Shown: positions 49,860 to 59,742 of the stretch, piece by piece
How the letters are laid out: each line of letters opens with the position of its first letter
How positions within the stretch are numbered: position 1 is the stretch's first letter
NCBI GenBank assembly: GCA_026126215.1
Contig: JAHCJQ010000001.1
Coordinates: 90,223 to 154,222 of the forward strand
Origin: Alphaproteobacteria bacterium
Lineage (GTDB): Bacteria; Pseudomonadota; Alphaproteobacteria; Ferrovibrionales; Ferrovibrionaceae
DNA length: 64,000 nucleotides
Reading direction: 5' to 3'
Notes under the pieces: model-generated
What the model saw: only the letters and a program-made list of their open reading frames with translations
The model's database searches: none
Told to the model about the DNA's origin: nothing
Program-made: the position numbers and the translations under genes

Positions 49860-52442
49860 TCAGAACGCACTGTCGGCGGCCCACGAGAGGCGATTGACTT
49901 GGCTCGCAGGATAGTTGCGACGCTCAACGTCGACGGATTCGACTTGAACAACCCACGCCTGACCGAAGTCGAGATCGAGCAGCGTGGGCTGATCGCCGAG
50001 CTGATTGAGCCGACCTTGGAGTTCGCCAAGGATGAGCTTGGTCAGTCTCATTCCCGCAGCCTGATGGGCCCCTCGTATTCTTGAGATTGCGTTCTTTACC
50101 TCGTCTCCCAATGAGACGAGTTCGTCGTCGTTCGCCACTTTGGCGATCACGTCGATGTCACTGAGCGCGCCGGGTCCGATGCGGTTCGTATCTCCAAGCC
50201 ATCCAGCAACGGTTACGGAAGTGCGATCAAGGCCGTGGTCTGACAGACGTCTTTGAACTGCAGCAGGACTGGTGCCGATCCGGCGGAGCGCGGTCTTCCA
50301 TCGTTCAGCAAGCTCACGAGTCCGGCGATAATCCTCTGCTCCTATAGTCTCCTCTGCGATCAGCCTCGTGAACTCCTTGTCCCCGGCGGCTCTGAAGAGC
50401 ACGAAGTCGCCTGTTGAAAGGCGGGGTGCCGTTACGAGTCTGATCTTGGCTTCCGTGCTGCTGTCGATCAGTTCGTTCAGCAATGGCAGTTGAGCCCACT
50501 CCGTAAGAAGAGCATAGCAGCCGCCGAAGAACTGGATGAGCTGTGCTTCCCGGACATCCTCGCCGTCCGAGGCGGCGGTCGGATGCGCAAACCGCCGCTG
50601 TGCGACGCGCTCCTCAAGCCTGAAGACCGTGAGGTCGAGCGATACTTCCTTTTCGGGCAGCATTGGCGGTTCGCGATCCAGGTCCTCCGAATTGGAGACG
50701 AAACCAGGACTGATTCCCAGAATGGAAGCCCGCTCATGGGTCTGCATTCTGTTTGCCTGCATCCGCATGCGTTCACGTGCCTGATGGCGCAATACCCACT
50801 TCCGTTCGAAGGGATAGGTAAGAATACGAATATCTGACGTCACTGACAGGTTCTTCAGGCGAGTGAACCTTTGATCATTGGGCCAGGCTGGGAGGATGAT
50901 TCCGCCATACTCCTGGTCGAAGCTCATCGTCGACACCGGCAGCACCGGCAAATCGGTTACTAAGCCGTCGAGGCCCTTCCGAAGAAGCTCGGCAGTTCGT
51001 GGTGATCTTGTTACTACGGCCCAGTGACCATCATGTTCAGCAAGGATGCCGAGCAATGCTTCAGCTTTTCGTTGGCCCGATCCGTTTCCGATGGCATTTT
51101 CCAATCCGTCCATTCCCTTCCGAAGCTCGCTTGCAATGTCCGGCCCCATCCATCTTGCGTGCTGCCCAATGTGCTCTCGCGCGGCCTGCAGATCAGCAGC
51201 CGTTCCATCGTCAGCGCCGAACACGCACTCGCTGCACTCGAACAGAACTCGGAACAGACGCCCCAGTACCTGCTCAACTTCCAATGTCTCCTCGGCATCT
51301 ACGATCAATTCGGCGACGCGCTCCAGGGACGCAGCCGTGGCCTGGAGCAGATCGTCGTTGCAATCGACCGTGGTAACCTTCGCGCGACTCCGTATCTCCG
51401 CAGCGCGTACGGTTGCTCCAACAAGGCTTGCACGCGGCCGTCTGTGCGCGGACGCTTCGCCGATCAGCATCTCGCCTGCCGTCATGTGCCAGATGGGGCA
51501 CCCTCGATCCCTGAGCAGGTCGAGTTCCTCTCTCTCATCGGGTGAAGCCAGGATCACCACTCTCTGCCTGTCTGCGATGTCATCAAATGCCTGAAGGTCT
51601 CGCGCCAGCCTGCGTGCTCCATCGACGAGCACCACCTTGGTGGCGACCTCTGCTTCCGATGAGGCGAGCGCCAGATCCTCAGATACGCCCGTCGCAGCAA
51701 TCAGAGGTTCACCAACCACTTGGTAGGGATCTTTGGCCTTCAATCTTCCGTCCGCTCCGATCGAGCCCCAGGGCAGGAACCGGGAAAGTCGGGCAAATCG
51801 TTTGGCATGTCTTGGGGCAAGGATCACGGAATCTGCGATTCTTCCGAATTGGGACCGTGCCATGTGCACGAGGACGGCATTGTGGACAATGCTGTTGTTC
51901 CCGCAGGTCGTGAGATCGAGCAGATGATCAAGGGGGCTGCGCTCAAATGCGCCGAGCTCGGAACCGCCGGTACCTTTCGGTTGGACACGATCCGTCGGTT
52001 CCAGCCTCAGTACATCGACGAGCGGAAAGCTCCGCCAAGCGTCCTCGCCTAGCAGCTTCAGTCTGAAGAAGCCGGGGAAGTCTTTCCAGGGCCCCTCGTA
52101 CTCGTAAACGAAGTCGCTGGGCCTTACTTTGACACGCTGTCCCCGGGATAGCGCAGTTTGGGCATAGAGCTCGACCCGATTGGGGAAATCGTGCTGAAGT
52201 CGGACCAGCGCGGCAAGTATCGCCGCGATTCCAGTCGTTCCCGGTGTCTTGTCCAGCACAAAACAACATCCCCCGGGTTCCGGTCTGGTAGCTGCCGCAA
52301 GAATAAATCCAAAGAACCACGGTATGCGCTCCGTCGGCGTGTCCTTCGCGAATCTTCCGACAACCCGGTCGAACAGTGGAAACCGTCGCCGAAACTCCGC
52401 GATTAGGTCGAGGTGCCCGTCAACTATGGGTTTGCTATCCAC
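49860..52442 (-). CDS. DrmE-like protein of DISARM class 2
   Basis: The 860-residue protein starts at GTG (MDSKPIVDGHLD) after GGGGGAAAGG. I assign it to the DrmE family from size, place at the head of the drmA/drmB operon and remembered segments (GFILAAATRPEPGGCCFVLD, DIRILTYPFERKWVLRHQ). It has no complete helicase motif set, although GTTGIAAILAALVRLQ and VVILASPDEREE segments recall degenerate helicase-like folds. DrmE marks class 2 DISARM together with a C5 methylase. The assignment is moderate, since it relies on context. Confidence 0.65.
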   Translation of the reverse strand: MDSKPIVDGHLDLIAEFRRRFPLFDRVVGRFAKDTPTERIPWFFGFILAAATRPEPGGCCFVLDKTPGTTGIAAILAALVRLQHDFPNRVELYAQTALSRGQRVKVRPSDFVYEYEGPWKDFPGFFRLKLLGEDAWRSFPLVDVLRLEPTDRVQPKGTGGSELGAFERSPLDHLLDLTTCGNNSIVHNAVLVHMARSQFGRIADSVILAPRHAKRFARLSRFLPWGSIGADGRLKAKDPYQVVGEPLIAATGVSEDLALASSEAEVATKVVLVDGARRLARDLQAFDDIADRQRVVILASPDEREELDLLRDRGCPIWHMTAGEMLIGEASAHRRPRASLVGATVRAAEIRSRAKVTTVDCNDDLLQATAASLERVAELIVDAEETLEVEQVLGRLFRVLFECSECVFGADDGTAADLQAAREHIGQHARWMGPDIASELRKGMDGLENAIGNGSGQRKAEALLGILAEHDGHWAVVTRSPRTAELLRKGLDGLVTDLPVLPVSTMSFDQEYGGIILPAWPNDQRFTRLKNLSVTSDIRILTYPFERKWVLRHQARERMRMQANRMQTHERASILGISPGFVSNSEDLDREPPMLPEKEVSLDLTVFRLEERVAQRRFAHPTAASDGEDVREAQLIQFFGGCYALLTEWAQLPLLNELIDSSTEAKIRLVTAPRLSTGDFVLFRAAGDKEFTRLIAEETIGAEDYRRTRELAERWKTALRRIGTSPAAVQRRLSDHGLDRTSVTVAGWLGDTNRIGPGALSDIDVIAKVANDDELVSLGDEVKNAISRIRGAHQAAGMRLTKLILGELQGRLNQLGDQPTLLDLDFGQAWVVQVESVDVERRNYPASQVNRLSWAADSAF

Positions 52443-53254
52443 CGGCCTTTCCCCCGGACCTTAGTCCGCAGTCGGCGCAAGAGACTGAAGAACGAATCTG
52501 AATTGAACTGCGCAGATTCGGCTCGTGTGCCTCGATCTGTCGGTTACAGAACTCAAAAGCTTCCATTTGTCCCCGTAGCGTTTATTTACCTGATTGAGTG
52601 CCGCCCAAGATCTCATCGAGCTCGACCCCAGTGTGCTATGGCACAGAGCTATGCGCGCTAGGTCGTTTTTGCCACTCCTCACAACAAAAGGCGGACAACT
52701 GAGCTCGGGTAGATCGCAATTCTTTGAAGCGCTCTGGGCCAAATCTAAGGTTGAATCGAAGGTGCGTGGCGCCTGTTCGTACGGAGCCAGCTTGCTCCTG
52801 AGTAAGCCGGCGAGCTACGTGCGGAATTCATCGACGACTTTCTCCTTGCGTTTAACGCGAATAGCCTATCAATTTATATGCGTTTAGGGTACATTCTACA
52901 CATCAATACCCTCTTTTGTCTAAACTTTTAGCCTGATCCCATGGTCAGTTTCGCGGATAAGTTCAAAGTCCCTTGTGCATTTGGCCTGCCTTCGGATCTA
53001 GCGATTGCTCGATGCTGGAAAATTCCTGACTAGCCATACTGGTTAGCCCGACGCAGTTTCCGCAGCAGAGTCGCGGTTCAGCGAGCGGTAGGTCCCCTCC
53101 ATACTGCTGCAGACCGAGGATGGACGACGGTCGTGGTGGGGTGCCAGAAGGCAGGAAACAGCTAAGCCACGCAGGTCAATTGGAAGTAGAAGCATGCCGA
53201 TCCAGTGCCATTGGAGACGAAGCGACTGAATCAGCCCGAGCAGGCGCTCGGAGC
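52443..53254. other. Gene-free junction between defence and partition cassettes
   Basis: About 800 bp with no supported gene. The AT-richer part near 52850-52980 should hold the promoter of the drmE-led operon. Short frames here lack ribosome sites or family features. Confidence 0.5.
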
Positions 53255-54142
53255 TCAGTGATCGACAGAGTGGTACCTTGTCATCATCTGCAGGCCTGCG
53301 CACAGGTCCGGCTTGACCCTGCCGAGCCAGTCGGCGACGGCCGGACAGTCGAGCAGCCGCCGCAGCCAGGCCTGCGAGAGCGTGAGCGCCATGACATCGT
53401 CGGCGTAGGACTGCTCGATCCGGCGCAGATCGGTCTGTACCCGGGTGAGCTCCGCCTCCATGCGCGCCATGTCGGCGGCACTCAGACCCTTGGGCCGGCG
53501 CCGCACCGGCCGGATCAGATCCTCCGGCCGGCTGGCCACGACGAGGGCCCGGGCATAGGCATCGGTGAAGTTGTCGGCGGCCAGCATCAGCTCGACCGCC
53601 TCGACCTGACGGCGGGCGGTCATGCGGCGCAGCACCTCGAACAACGAGGTGCCGACCGAGCGGTTCTTCAGCAGTTCCACCACCTCCGGGGCGATGCCGT
53701 CCAGCATGTGCTGTCGCCGCTCGATGGCGCGCAGGGTCAGGTTGAGGGCCCGGGCGATACGCTCGGCCGGGACCCCGCGCGCGATGGCGCGGGTGATCAT
53801 GGCGTATTCCTGGATGGTGGAGAGCCGGTTGACCCGCTTGTTGTAGGTGAAGGCCTCCTCCTCGCTGGCCACCAGACAGGGCGCTTCGAGGTGCTTCAGC
53901 TCGCGCAGCGCCGCGAGCCGGGCGTTGCCATCGAGCAGCAGGTACCGGCCTGGCGTCTCGCGGCCTGACAGGGGGGCGACGATCAGCGGTTCGATGATGC
54001 CGATCTCGCGGATCGAACTGACGATCTGGCGGAACTTGAGCGCCCGGCGGTTCTGCTCGGTGAGCTGCCGGGTCGGCAGCAGGGCAGCCAGGGGCAGGGC
54101 GAGGATCTCGGCCGCAAAGGCCGCCGGTGCGACCTGGCTCAT
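53255..54142 (-). CDS. RepB-like ParB-family protein
   Basis: The 295-residue protein has a ParB N-terminal domain (FRQIVSSIREIGIIEPLIVAP, RYLLLDGNARLAALRELKH), an HTH region (GVPAERIARALNLTLRAIERR) and a RepB-type C-terminal part. It overlaps the next upstream ParB gene by 4 bp. With that gene and the serine recombinase it forms a three-gene set that I recall from alphaproteobacterial islands. No ParA ATPase is present, so a role in DNA-site choice by the recombinase is as likely as partition. Confidence 0.8.
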   Translation of the reverse strand: MSQVAPAAFAAEILALPLAALLPTRQLTEQNRRALKFRQIVSSIREIGIIEPLIVAPLSGRETPGRYLLLDGNARLAALRELKHLEAPCLVASEEEAFTYNKRVNRLSTIQEYAMITRAIARGVPAERIARALNLTLRAIERRQHMLDGIAPEVVELLKNRSVGTSLFEVLRRMTARRQVEAVELMLAADNFTDAYARALVVASRPEDLIRPVRRRPKGLSAADMARMEAELTRVQTDLRRIEQSYADDVMALTLSQAWLRRLLDCPAVADWLGRVKPDLCAGLQMMTRYHSVDH

Positions 54143-55035
54143 GGGCCGGGACCGGCCACAGGCATGCGCGCCAGCAGGGGGGCCGGCAGGGCATCCAGCC
54201 CATGCTGGCGGAGCAGGGCGACGAAGTCGGCATCGCGCAGCAGTTCGGCCATCGCTCCGACCAGGAAGGTCATGCGGGCATGGGCATATTCGGCCCGCCG
54301 GATCATCGCCTTCTGGCGATCGGTCTCCTTGCGGTAGGCCTTGAGCAGGGTCTCCGCCAGGGGGCGGGTCGTCACCTTGGACAGCGGCTTGCCGGGCCGG
54401 TTGTAGGCCTTGCCCAAGGCCTGGCGCTCCTGCAGAAGCCGGCGCAGGGCGATGACCTGCCGGGTCGAGAGCTTCTGCTCCTGATGGGCGAGCAGAACCG
54501 TCTCCTGGATATCGGCATCGCGGCTGCGCGCCAGTTCAATGGCGGCGGTCACCGGGATCAGGCCCCGCTCCACCGCATCGACCAGCCGTTCCTCGCCATG
54601 CTGGAGCAGCTGGTCCATGGCCACCGTGTAGGGCAGGCTGAGACCGAGCCGCCGGGCGATCTCGGCGATGGCCTGGCCCTGATCCTTGAGGCGCTGGATC
54701 TCGCGCAGCTGCTCGACCGGGGCGATCCGGCGGCGGGCGACATTCTCGATCAGGCTCATGACATAGCAGTCGGCGAGCTCCGCCTGCACCACCACCGCCG
54801 GGATCTCCGCCGCGCCCAGCGCCCGGTAGGCCTCCAGCCGACCCTGGCCGCAGATCAGATCATAGGCGGACCGCTCGGACGCCTCCGGCCGGGCACGGAC
54901 CGTGATCGGCTTCTTCAGTCCCTGCACCCGGATGCTCTCGACCAGGTCCTGAAAGACCCGCTGGTTGCGGCCGCGCGGATTGAGCACCTGGATGGCATCG
55001 ACCGGGATCGAGCGGACCTGCGGCTCCATCAGCAT
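54139..55035 (-). CDS. ParB-family protein
   Basis: The 298-residue protein shows ParB motifs: IPVDAIQVLNPRGRNQRVFQ, YDLICGQGRLEAYRALGAAE (the CTP/DNA loop G-x-G/GxRR equivalent) and a KorB-like HTH (QAIAEIARRLGLSLPYTVAM). The start overlaps the end of the recombinase gene by 7 bp and its stop overlaps the RepB-like gene by 4 bp. It is related to, but clearly different from, its neighbour. The two may act as a heteromer. Confidence 0.82.
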   Translation of the reverse strand: MLMEPQVRSIPVDAIQVLNPRGRNQRVFQDLVESIRVQGLKKPITVRARPEASERSAYDLICGQGRLEAYRALGAAEIPAVVVQAELADCYVMSLIENVARRRIAPVEQLREIQRLKDQGQAIAEIARRLGLSLPYTVAMDQLLQHGEERLVDAVERGLIPVTAAIELARSRDADIQETVLLAHQEQKLSTRQVIALRRLLQERQALGKAYNRPGKPLSKVTTRPLAETLLKAYRKETDRQKAMIRRAEYAHARMTFLVGAMAELLRDADFVALLRQHGLDALPAPLLARMPVAGPGP

Positions 55036-56606
55036 GGGAGGTCCTTCGGCAAGGGGAGAAGGGCGAGGTCGCGCAGAAGATCGGCAAGACTGGCCCGGTA
55101 GAAGGCATCCAGCGCCCGCCCGTTGCGGCCCGGTGCCCGCAGCAGCACCTCGCCCACCTCGAGGCAGTCCGGCGGCAGGCAGTAGAGACCATCCGGACTC
55201 AGGCCTGGACCCCGCAGGGGCACCAGCAGCAGCAGGTCGGCCGGAGCCGGTGACAGCCCGAAGCGCCAGCGCTCGCCGGGACCGCGATCGGTCCGCATGA
55301 CCGCGAGAACCAGGCGGATCTGTAGATGGCCGTCGATCAGGATGCCGGCCCGGCCGGGGCCCTGCGCCCGGACCGAGACCCGGGCACCGGCCAGCGCCTC
55401 GCTCAGGTCGGCGATCAAGCCATCCCGCACCTGCCGCAGGGCAGCGCGCCGGGTCCGCTGTGCGATCAGACTCTCGGCCGGAGCGCCGGCCAGACCATAG
55501 GCATCGGTCAGGCTGCCAAAGCGCCGGGTGAAGACCCGGACGGTCGGCAGATCTGCCGCCCTGTCGATGGCCTGCGCGCTGAGACGGGGGATACGCCGGC
55601 GAAGATCGGCCAGGCCGGCAATCAGCTCCTCATCGCTGAGGCGGCAGCGCCGGCTGTCCAGCACGACCTGGGCCCGCTCGAACTGGTCCGGCGGAATGAT
55701 CGGTGCAAACTGGTAGCGACCCCGGATCCACGTGTCCGGCCCGTTGCGGATCCGCCGGCGCTTCAGCTTGAAGGACAGCCGGTTATAGACATTGCTGCCG
55801 GTATAGACCGGATTCCGCAGCACATACTTGACCGCAGCCATGGTCCAGGGGCCGCCTCTGGGACCCGGGATGCCGTCCTGCTGCAGGTCACGGCAGATCC
55901 GGGCCATGCTGTGCCGGTGCCGGCCACAGGCCTGGAAGATGCGCCGGACCACGGCCAGTTCGGCCTCCGGCCCCGGCACCAGGATGACCCGGTCGCTCTG
56001 CAGGCTCTTGCGCTGGCCCGGCAGCAGGGTGCCCTGTGGCCGCCCCTCGCCATCGAGCAGCACCCGCCGCAGGCCATAGGGCGCCGGTCCGCCCTGCCGG
56101 AACCCCGCCTCCACCAGCCGGCAATGGCCGGCGAAGACCTTGGTCGAGAGTTCGCGGCTGTATTCCCCGGCCATCGCCCGCTTGACGCTCTTGACGATGG
56201 TGGAGGCGATCGAGCCGTCATTCTCGAACTGCTCGGCGCAATAGACGATGCGGATGCCGGCCCGCTTGCAGACATACTCGTAGTAGGCGCTCTCGTCCGC
56301 GTCCTGGAAGCGGCCCCAGCGGCTGACGTCATAGACCAGCACCAGCTCGAACATCGCCCGGCCACTGGAGACATCGGCCAGCAGCCGTTCCAGACCGTCC
56401 CGTCCCGAGAGCCGCAGGCCGCTCTTGCCCTCGTCGCAATAGCTCTCGACGACACGGATGCCGCGTTGCTCGGCATAGGTGCGGATCGCGGCCCGCTGAT
56501 TGCTGGTGGAGTAGCGCTGGTGTTCGGTCGACATGCGGACATACTCTGCGGCGCGCGGTTGCTCTGCTGCCGCGCTTGGCAATGCCGATCCGATCGCCAG
56601 ATCCAT
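55029..56606 (-). CDS. Large serine recombinase
   Basis: The 525-residue protein has a resolvase catalytic domain (about residues 20-170): EYVRMSTEHQRYSTSNQ with the nucleophile Ser, VLVYDVSRWGRFQDADE and GSIASTIVKSVKRAMAGEYSRELS. A recombinase domain follows (GGPAPYGLRRVLLDGEGRP, GGPWTMAAVKYVLRNPVYTG). A further 200 residues are not typical. The ATG (MDLAIGSAL) was preferred to a TTG 66 bp upstream. With the two ParB-like genes it forms a mobile or regulatory cassette. Confidence 0.87.
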   Translation of the reverse strand: MDLAIGSALPSAAAEQPRAAEYVRMSTEHQRYSTSNQRAAIRTYAEQRGIRVVESYCDEGKSGLRLSGRDGLERLLADVSSGRAMFELVLVYDVSRWGRFQDADESAYYEYVCKRAGIRIVYCAEQFENDGSIASTIVKSVKRAMAGEYSRELSTKVFAGHCRLVEAGFRQGGPAPYGLRRVLLDGEGRPQGTLLPGQRKSLQSDRVILVPGPEAELAVVRRIFQACGRHRHSMARICRDLQQDGIPGPRGGPWTMAAVKYVLRNPVYTGSNVYNRLSFKLKRRRIRNGPDTWIRGRYQFAPIIPPDQFERAQVVLDSRRCRLSDEELIAGLADLRRRIPRLSAQAIDRAADLPTVRVFTRRFGSLTDAYGLAGAPAESLIAQRTRRAALRQVRDGLIADLSEALAGARVSVRAQGPGRAGILIDGHLQIRLVLAVMRTDRGPGERWRFGLSPAPADLLLLVPLRGPGLSPDGLYCLPPDCLEVGEVLLRAPGRNGRALDAFYRASLADLLRDLALLPLPKDLPC

Positions 56607-56643
56607 CGACCGCGCCCCCCGACCGGTCAGGATGTCCTGGGCG

Positions 56644-56664
56644 GACTCTACACAACGTAGAGTC
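56644..56664. promoter_or_regulatory. Perfect inverted repeat upstream of recombinase
   Basis: GACTCTAC and GTAGAGTC arms with a 5-bp spacer (ACAAC) lie between the XRE gene and the recombinase start. It could be the operator of the XRE regulator or a recombinase binding site. Confidence 0.5.
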
Positions 56665-56708
56665 AAAGGCAACCATCGTGATCGCCGCGCCCCAATACCT
56701 GGAGGCCG

Positions 56709-56981
56709 CTACTGCGCGCCCAGGCGGCGGCGCAGCCGCGCCGGCAGGCCGGTCAGGACGCCGCGATAGATCCAGTCGAGGCTGACCGCATGGCGCTCCG
56801 CCAGCCGCGCCATGACCAGCGGATCGGGCAGGCGCCGGCCGGTCTCCCAGTGGCTCCAGCGCCCCTCCTGCACCCCCAGATCCTCGAACAGCTCGCGCTG
56901 GGTCAGGCCGAGCGCCTCGCGCGCCTGGCGCAGGCGGCGGCCGACACGGAGCAGGGTGGTGCGGGAACGGGATGGCTTCAT
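56709..56981 (-). CDS. XRE-family helix-turn-helix regulator
   Basis: The 90-residue protein has an XRE-type HTH at residues 10-65 (VGRRLRQAREALGLTQRELF, LGVQEGRWSHWETGRRLPDP, MARLAERHAVSLDWIYRG). It lies directly upstream of the recombinase operon, in the same direction, with a perfect inverted repeat in between, and likely controls the cassette. A TTG three codons upstream is an alternative start. Confidence 0.82.
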   Translation of the reverse strand: MKPSRSRTTLLRVGRRLRQAREALGLTQRELFEDLGVQEGRWSHWETGRRLPDPLVMARLAERHAVSLDWIYRGVLTGLPARLRRRLGAQ

Positions 56982-57419
56982 GCGGGGCAATCTGTCGGGC
57001 AGGGCTCGGGCTGGACCGGATCTGGTGCGCTTCTCCTAAGCCGCTGGCCGGCAAAGGACAAGGACGGTGAGTGCCGGCGACCGGCCCGGCCGGGCTCGGC
57101 GTTGTCCTGGCCGCTGCCTCACGCGCTGTTGATTGGCTGGTGATCGCCGACCTGGCCTAGGCTGTTCCCTGTCAGCCGCTGATGGGGATCCGGACCGGAG
57201 CCCCGGGGGTGGGACCCGTCATGGCGCCCGTCCTGGCCAGGCGCGCCTCATGGCCACGTCCCACCCCCGCAGGTCCGGCGAACCGGCGCTCGCGCCGTGC
57301 GCGGGCCCATTGGATCAGCCGACCGGCGGGTGGCGGAGGGCAGGCAACCTCTGTACCTAGTACCAGGTGCGCCAGATCCAGCGCGCAGTCCGAAGTCCGG
57401 CCAGGGAGGAATGCCAAGG
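56982..57419. other. Intergenic region, no gene seen
   Basis: GC-rich stretch between divergent genes. Promoters for both must lie here. A short symmetrical element around 57352-57366 (GTACCTAGTAC core) is the only structure noted. Confidence 0.35.
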
Positions 57420-57929
57420 ATGATCACCGAGCGCCCTTCCGGCAGTCATCTGGCCCCAACCGACGAGACCGGGCTCTGGCTGCTTGCCTGCTACGGCTCC
57501 GCCCTGTTCCTTGCCGTGGTGACGGCAGCGGTGGCGTGGGTGCTGCTCGCCGTGCTCTTCGTCAGCACCGTGGAGATGCTGATGATGGAGCTGTTTGCCG
57601 AGACGGTGCAGGCGACGGCGCCGAGCTTTGGCAATCTGCTGGTGTTCTGCATTCTGCCCTATGGCAGCGCGGCAATTGTTGCGGGCGGCCTGACGTTGCT
57701 GCCTGTGCGCTGGATGTTGCCGATGGCGCGGCCGCGCATCCTTGTCGCTCTGCTGATCCTGCTGGATCTCCTGGTCCTGGTCCCGCTGTCGCTGCCCGAT
57801 CTGCTCGAGCGCGGGATCGATCACTTCTCCGCCGGCGGCATGGCCATCCCCATTGGGCATGTCATTGGGCTCGTTGCGATTCAGCTGGCATTGCGACCCC
57901 GCGACCATGACAGGGCCAGAAAAATCTAG
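57420..57929 (+). CDS. Four-helix membrane protein of unknown function
   Basis: The 169-residue protein has four hydrophobic segments (LLACYGSALFLAVVTAAVAW, LLVFCILPYGSAAIVAGGLT, ILVALLILLDLLVLVPLSL and VIGLVAIQLAL) and a basic end. The second of two close ATG codons (MITERPSG) has AGGGAGGA at the right distance and was chosen. No family was recognised. Its neighbours are the XRE/recombinase cassette and an IS remnant, so it may be island cargo. Confidence 0.6.
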   Translation: MITERPSGSHLAPTDETGLWLLACYGSALFLAVVTAAVAWVLLAVLFVSTVEMLMMELFAETVQATAPSFGNLLVFCILPYGSAAIVAGGLTLLPVRWMLPMARPRILVALLILLDLLVLVPLSLPDLLERGIDHFSAGGMAIPIGHVIGLVAIQLALRPRDHDRARKI

Positions 57930-58254
57930 CTTCCGGGGATCCAAATTTCGCATCCGATTCACTCTTGGTCAGACCCTAATTGCAACATTGTGAAAGCTCA
58001 CTAGCGTGTATGGACGGCCTCCGCGTGGTAAGGGCATTTAGACGCTAATCACAGCCGGCCGGTGCAGGCATGTATTTGGTCATTGATTGCGGCTTGTTCA
58101 TGCCGCTGGCCCTAATGAAGTCCGCAGATCGGATTCCAGACAGGTCAACGCGCTTGATGCGACACCCACTGAGCGGGTTTGCCCGAATCCGGCTCGACCG
58201 ATTGTCATCACGCCTTCAGCACCACACCAATCTCTGCTCCCCTAAGCGTTTTTG
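57930..58254. other. Intergenic region, probable left end of decayed IS110 element
   Basis: No gene is supported. The stretch next to the transposase pseudogene is probably the non-coding end of the element, but its exact edge could not be located. Confidence 0.35.
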
Positions 58255-59006
58255 TCAGGCCGCGGCCGGTGACTCGAAGCACCTGCCAGTAGTCATCAGA
58301 GCCCATGCAATCCGCACCATCTTGTTCGCCAGGGCGACGGCGGCGACGTTGTACGGTTTCTTCGCCAGAAGCTGGCGGCCCAGTGAGTAGGAGCCGCTTT
58401 GCCCTTTCGACTGAAGCAGAGCAGGCCATGAACGCCCACCACGAGAAGGCGACGGAGATCAGGATCTTCCCGCTTGCTGATCCGACCAAGCCGCTCCTTC
58501 CCGCCTGACGAGTTCTGCCGGGGCACCAAGCCTATCCATGCCGCCAGCTGCAGTCCGGATTTGAACAGCGACGCATCTGTCTGGGTCGCGCCGATCGCGT
58601 TGGCGGTGATCGGGCCAATGCTTGGCACAGTCGCCAAGCGACGGCTTAACTCATTAAAACGATGCCAAGTGTTAACGTGGCGATCCATCTCGCTGAACTT
58701 CTGGTGCACCTCCGGCAGATGGGTGATCAGAGGAAGAAGGGCGTCGTGGGCAAGCGGCGAGAGAATATCAAGCTAGTCATGTTCGACGAACGCGATCAGC
58801 ATTCCTACCCCGGCCGTGCCCGGGCGCGTCACGATGCCGATCAGGCACTGCGGCAATGTCTTGAAGAACCCGACGATATCATCACGGCGGAGTTTCCGGC
58901 GGGTCACTGTGGCGCCAGAAGTGTCGATCCCATGAATCTGAAAGGCCTGCTTGGCGATATCGAAACCGACTGTGGTAACCAAGCTCCATGGACAGCTCTC
59001 CCTCAT
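58255..59006 (-). pseudogene. IS110-family transposase, degraded
   Basis: The N-terminus has the DEDD-type start VTTVGFDIAKQAFQIHGID. The C-terminus has the transposase_20 domain (LATVPSIGPITANAIGATQ, FKSGLQLAAWIGLVPRQNSS, LGRISKREDPDLRRLLVVG). The ending AAVALANKMVRIAWAL is in another frame, so a frameshift lies near 58400. The middle of the protein (about 100 residues, the part with KTDAADAEAI in relatives) is missing. The element is dead. Confidence 0.85.
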
Positions 59007-59100
59007 GCGACTTTCGACAGCCCAATTATGGCACCTCGAGGCCGGGAGCAGAGGCTGTCGACTCCATCAGGTCACATCAGGTCAAAGTGTCAAAATTTGA

Positions 59101-59112
59101 GCAATTAATTGC
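59101..59112. repeat. Palindrome GCAATTAATTGC, copy 1
   Basis: A 12-bp perfect palindrome, repeated as the core of the 20-bp palindrome at 59676-59695. Nearby GTCAAA motifs are also shared between the two places. Confidence 0.5.
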
Positions 59113-59666
59113 ACTTCTTGGAGACTGCCATCATCCCATCCCAGGACAAACCTGCGTCCATGCCCACTATCGAACTGCGGCAACCCGCAATACTTCGACT
59201 CTATCGGACGGTTCACCGGTGCAGTGGCGCAGGCACAATCTCTCTGATTGCGCATTGCTGCCGGACTTGGATGCACTCGCTGCGACGATCTTCGACTAGT
59301 CCGCAGACGTCGTCAGACGCCAAGCGAAGCAGACGTTCAGCTATTATGTCTAGAGTTAGCGATCGAAGGCTTGAAAGAACGCCTCATCCGGCACTAGGTC
59401 GACAGTGCTTCGATCTCGGGATCAGTGCAGGCAGTGACTTTCACAAATCAATGCCCCTGCGCCAGCGAGCATAGAAGTATCGACAAGGCGCCGAACAGAC
59501 CTGAGCGGCAGGCTGGATATCCCTATCTTGCCGCCCCTGCCGAGTACCAGTCCTCAACCATCGTTTCCCCCGCCAACTCCTCCAGCCGCCCGATCTGCTC
59601 GCCCAGACCCTTGTGGGGCCATGAGCCAGATCCCGCGGCCCACGGATCGTCAGGCAGTTGCCATCT

Positions 59667-59742
59667 CAGCTCATCCGGTGCAATTAATTGCACCGTCAAA
59701 ATCACAGCTCATCCGATAAAATTAGTTGCAATCTCAAAGTCA
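59667..59742. repeat. Two-copy 38-bp tandem repeat with 20-bp palindrome
   Basis: Two adjacent 38-bp units start CAGCTCATCCG and match at 30 of 38 positions. The first contains the perfect palindrome CGGTGCAATTAATTGCACCG (59676-59695). An AT-rich stretch follows. These could be iteron-like or integrase arm-type sites. No protein can be assigned. Confidence 0.6.

Noticed and set aside
42707..52442. A drmC phospholipase D-like gene
   Set aside because: Searched by eye for HxK motifs in the operon and found none; all space is filled by the four assigned genes.
52461..52742. A 93-codon minus-strand frame upstream of the drmE-like gene
   Set aside because: No ribosome site, no recognisable family and poor composition; treated as chance.
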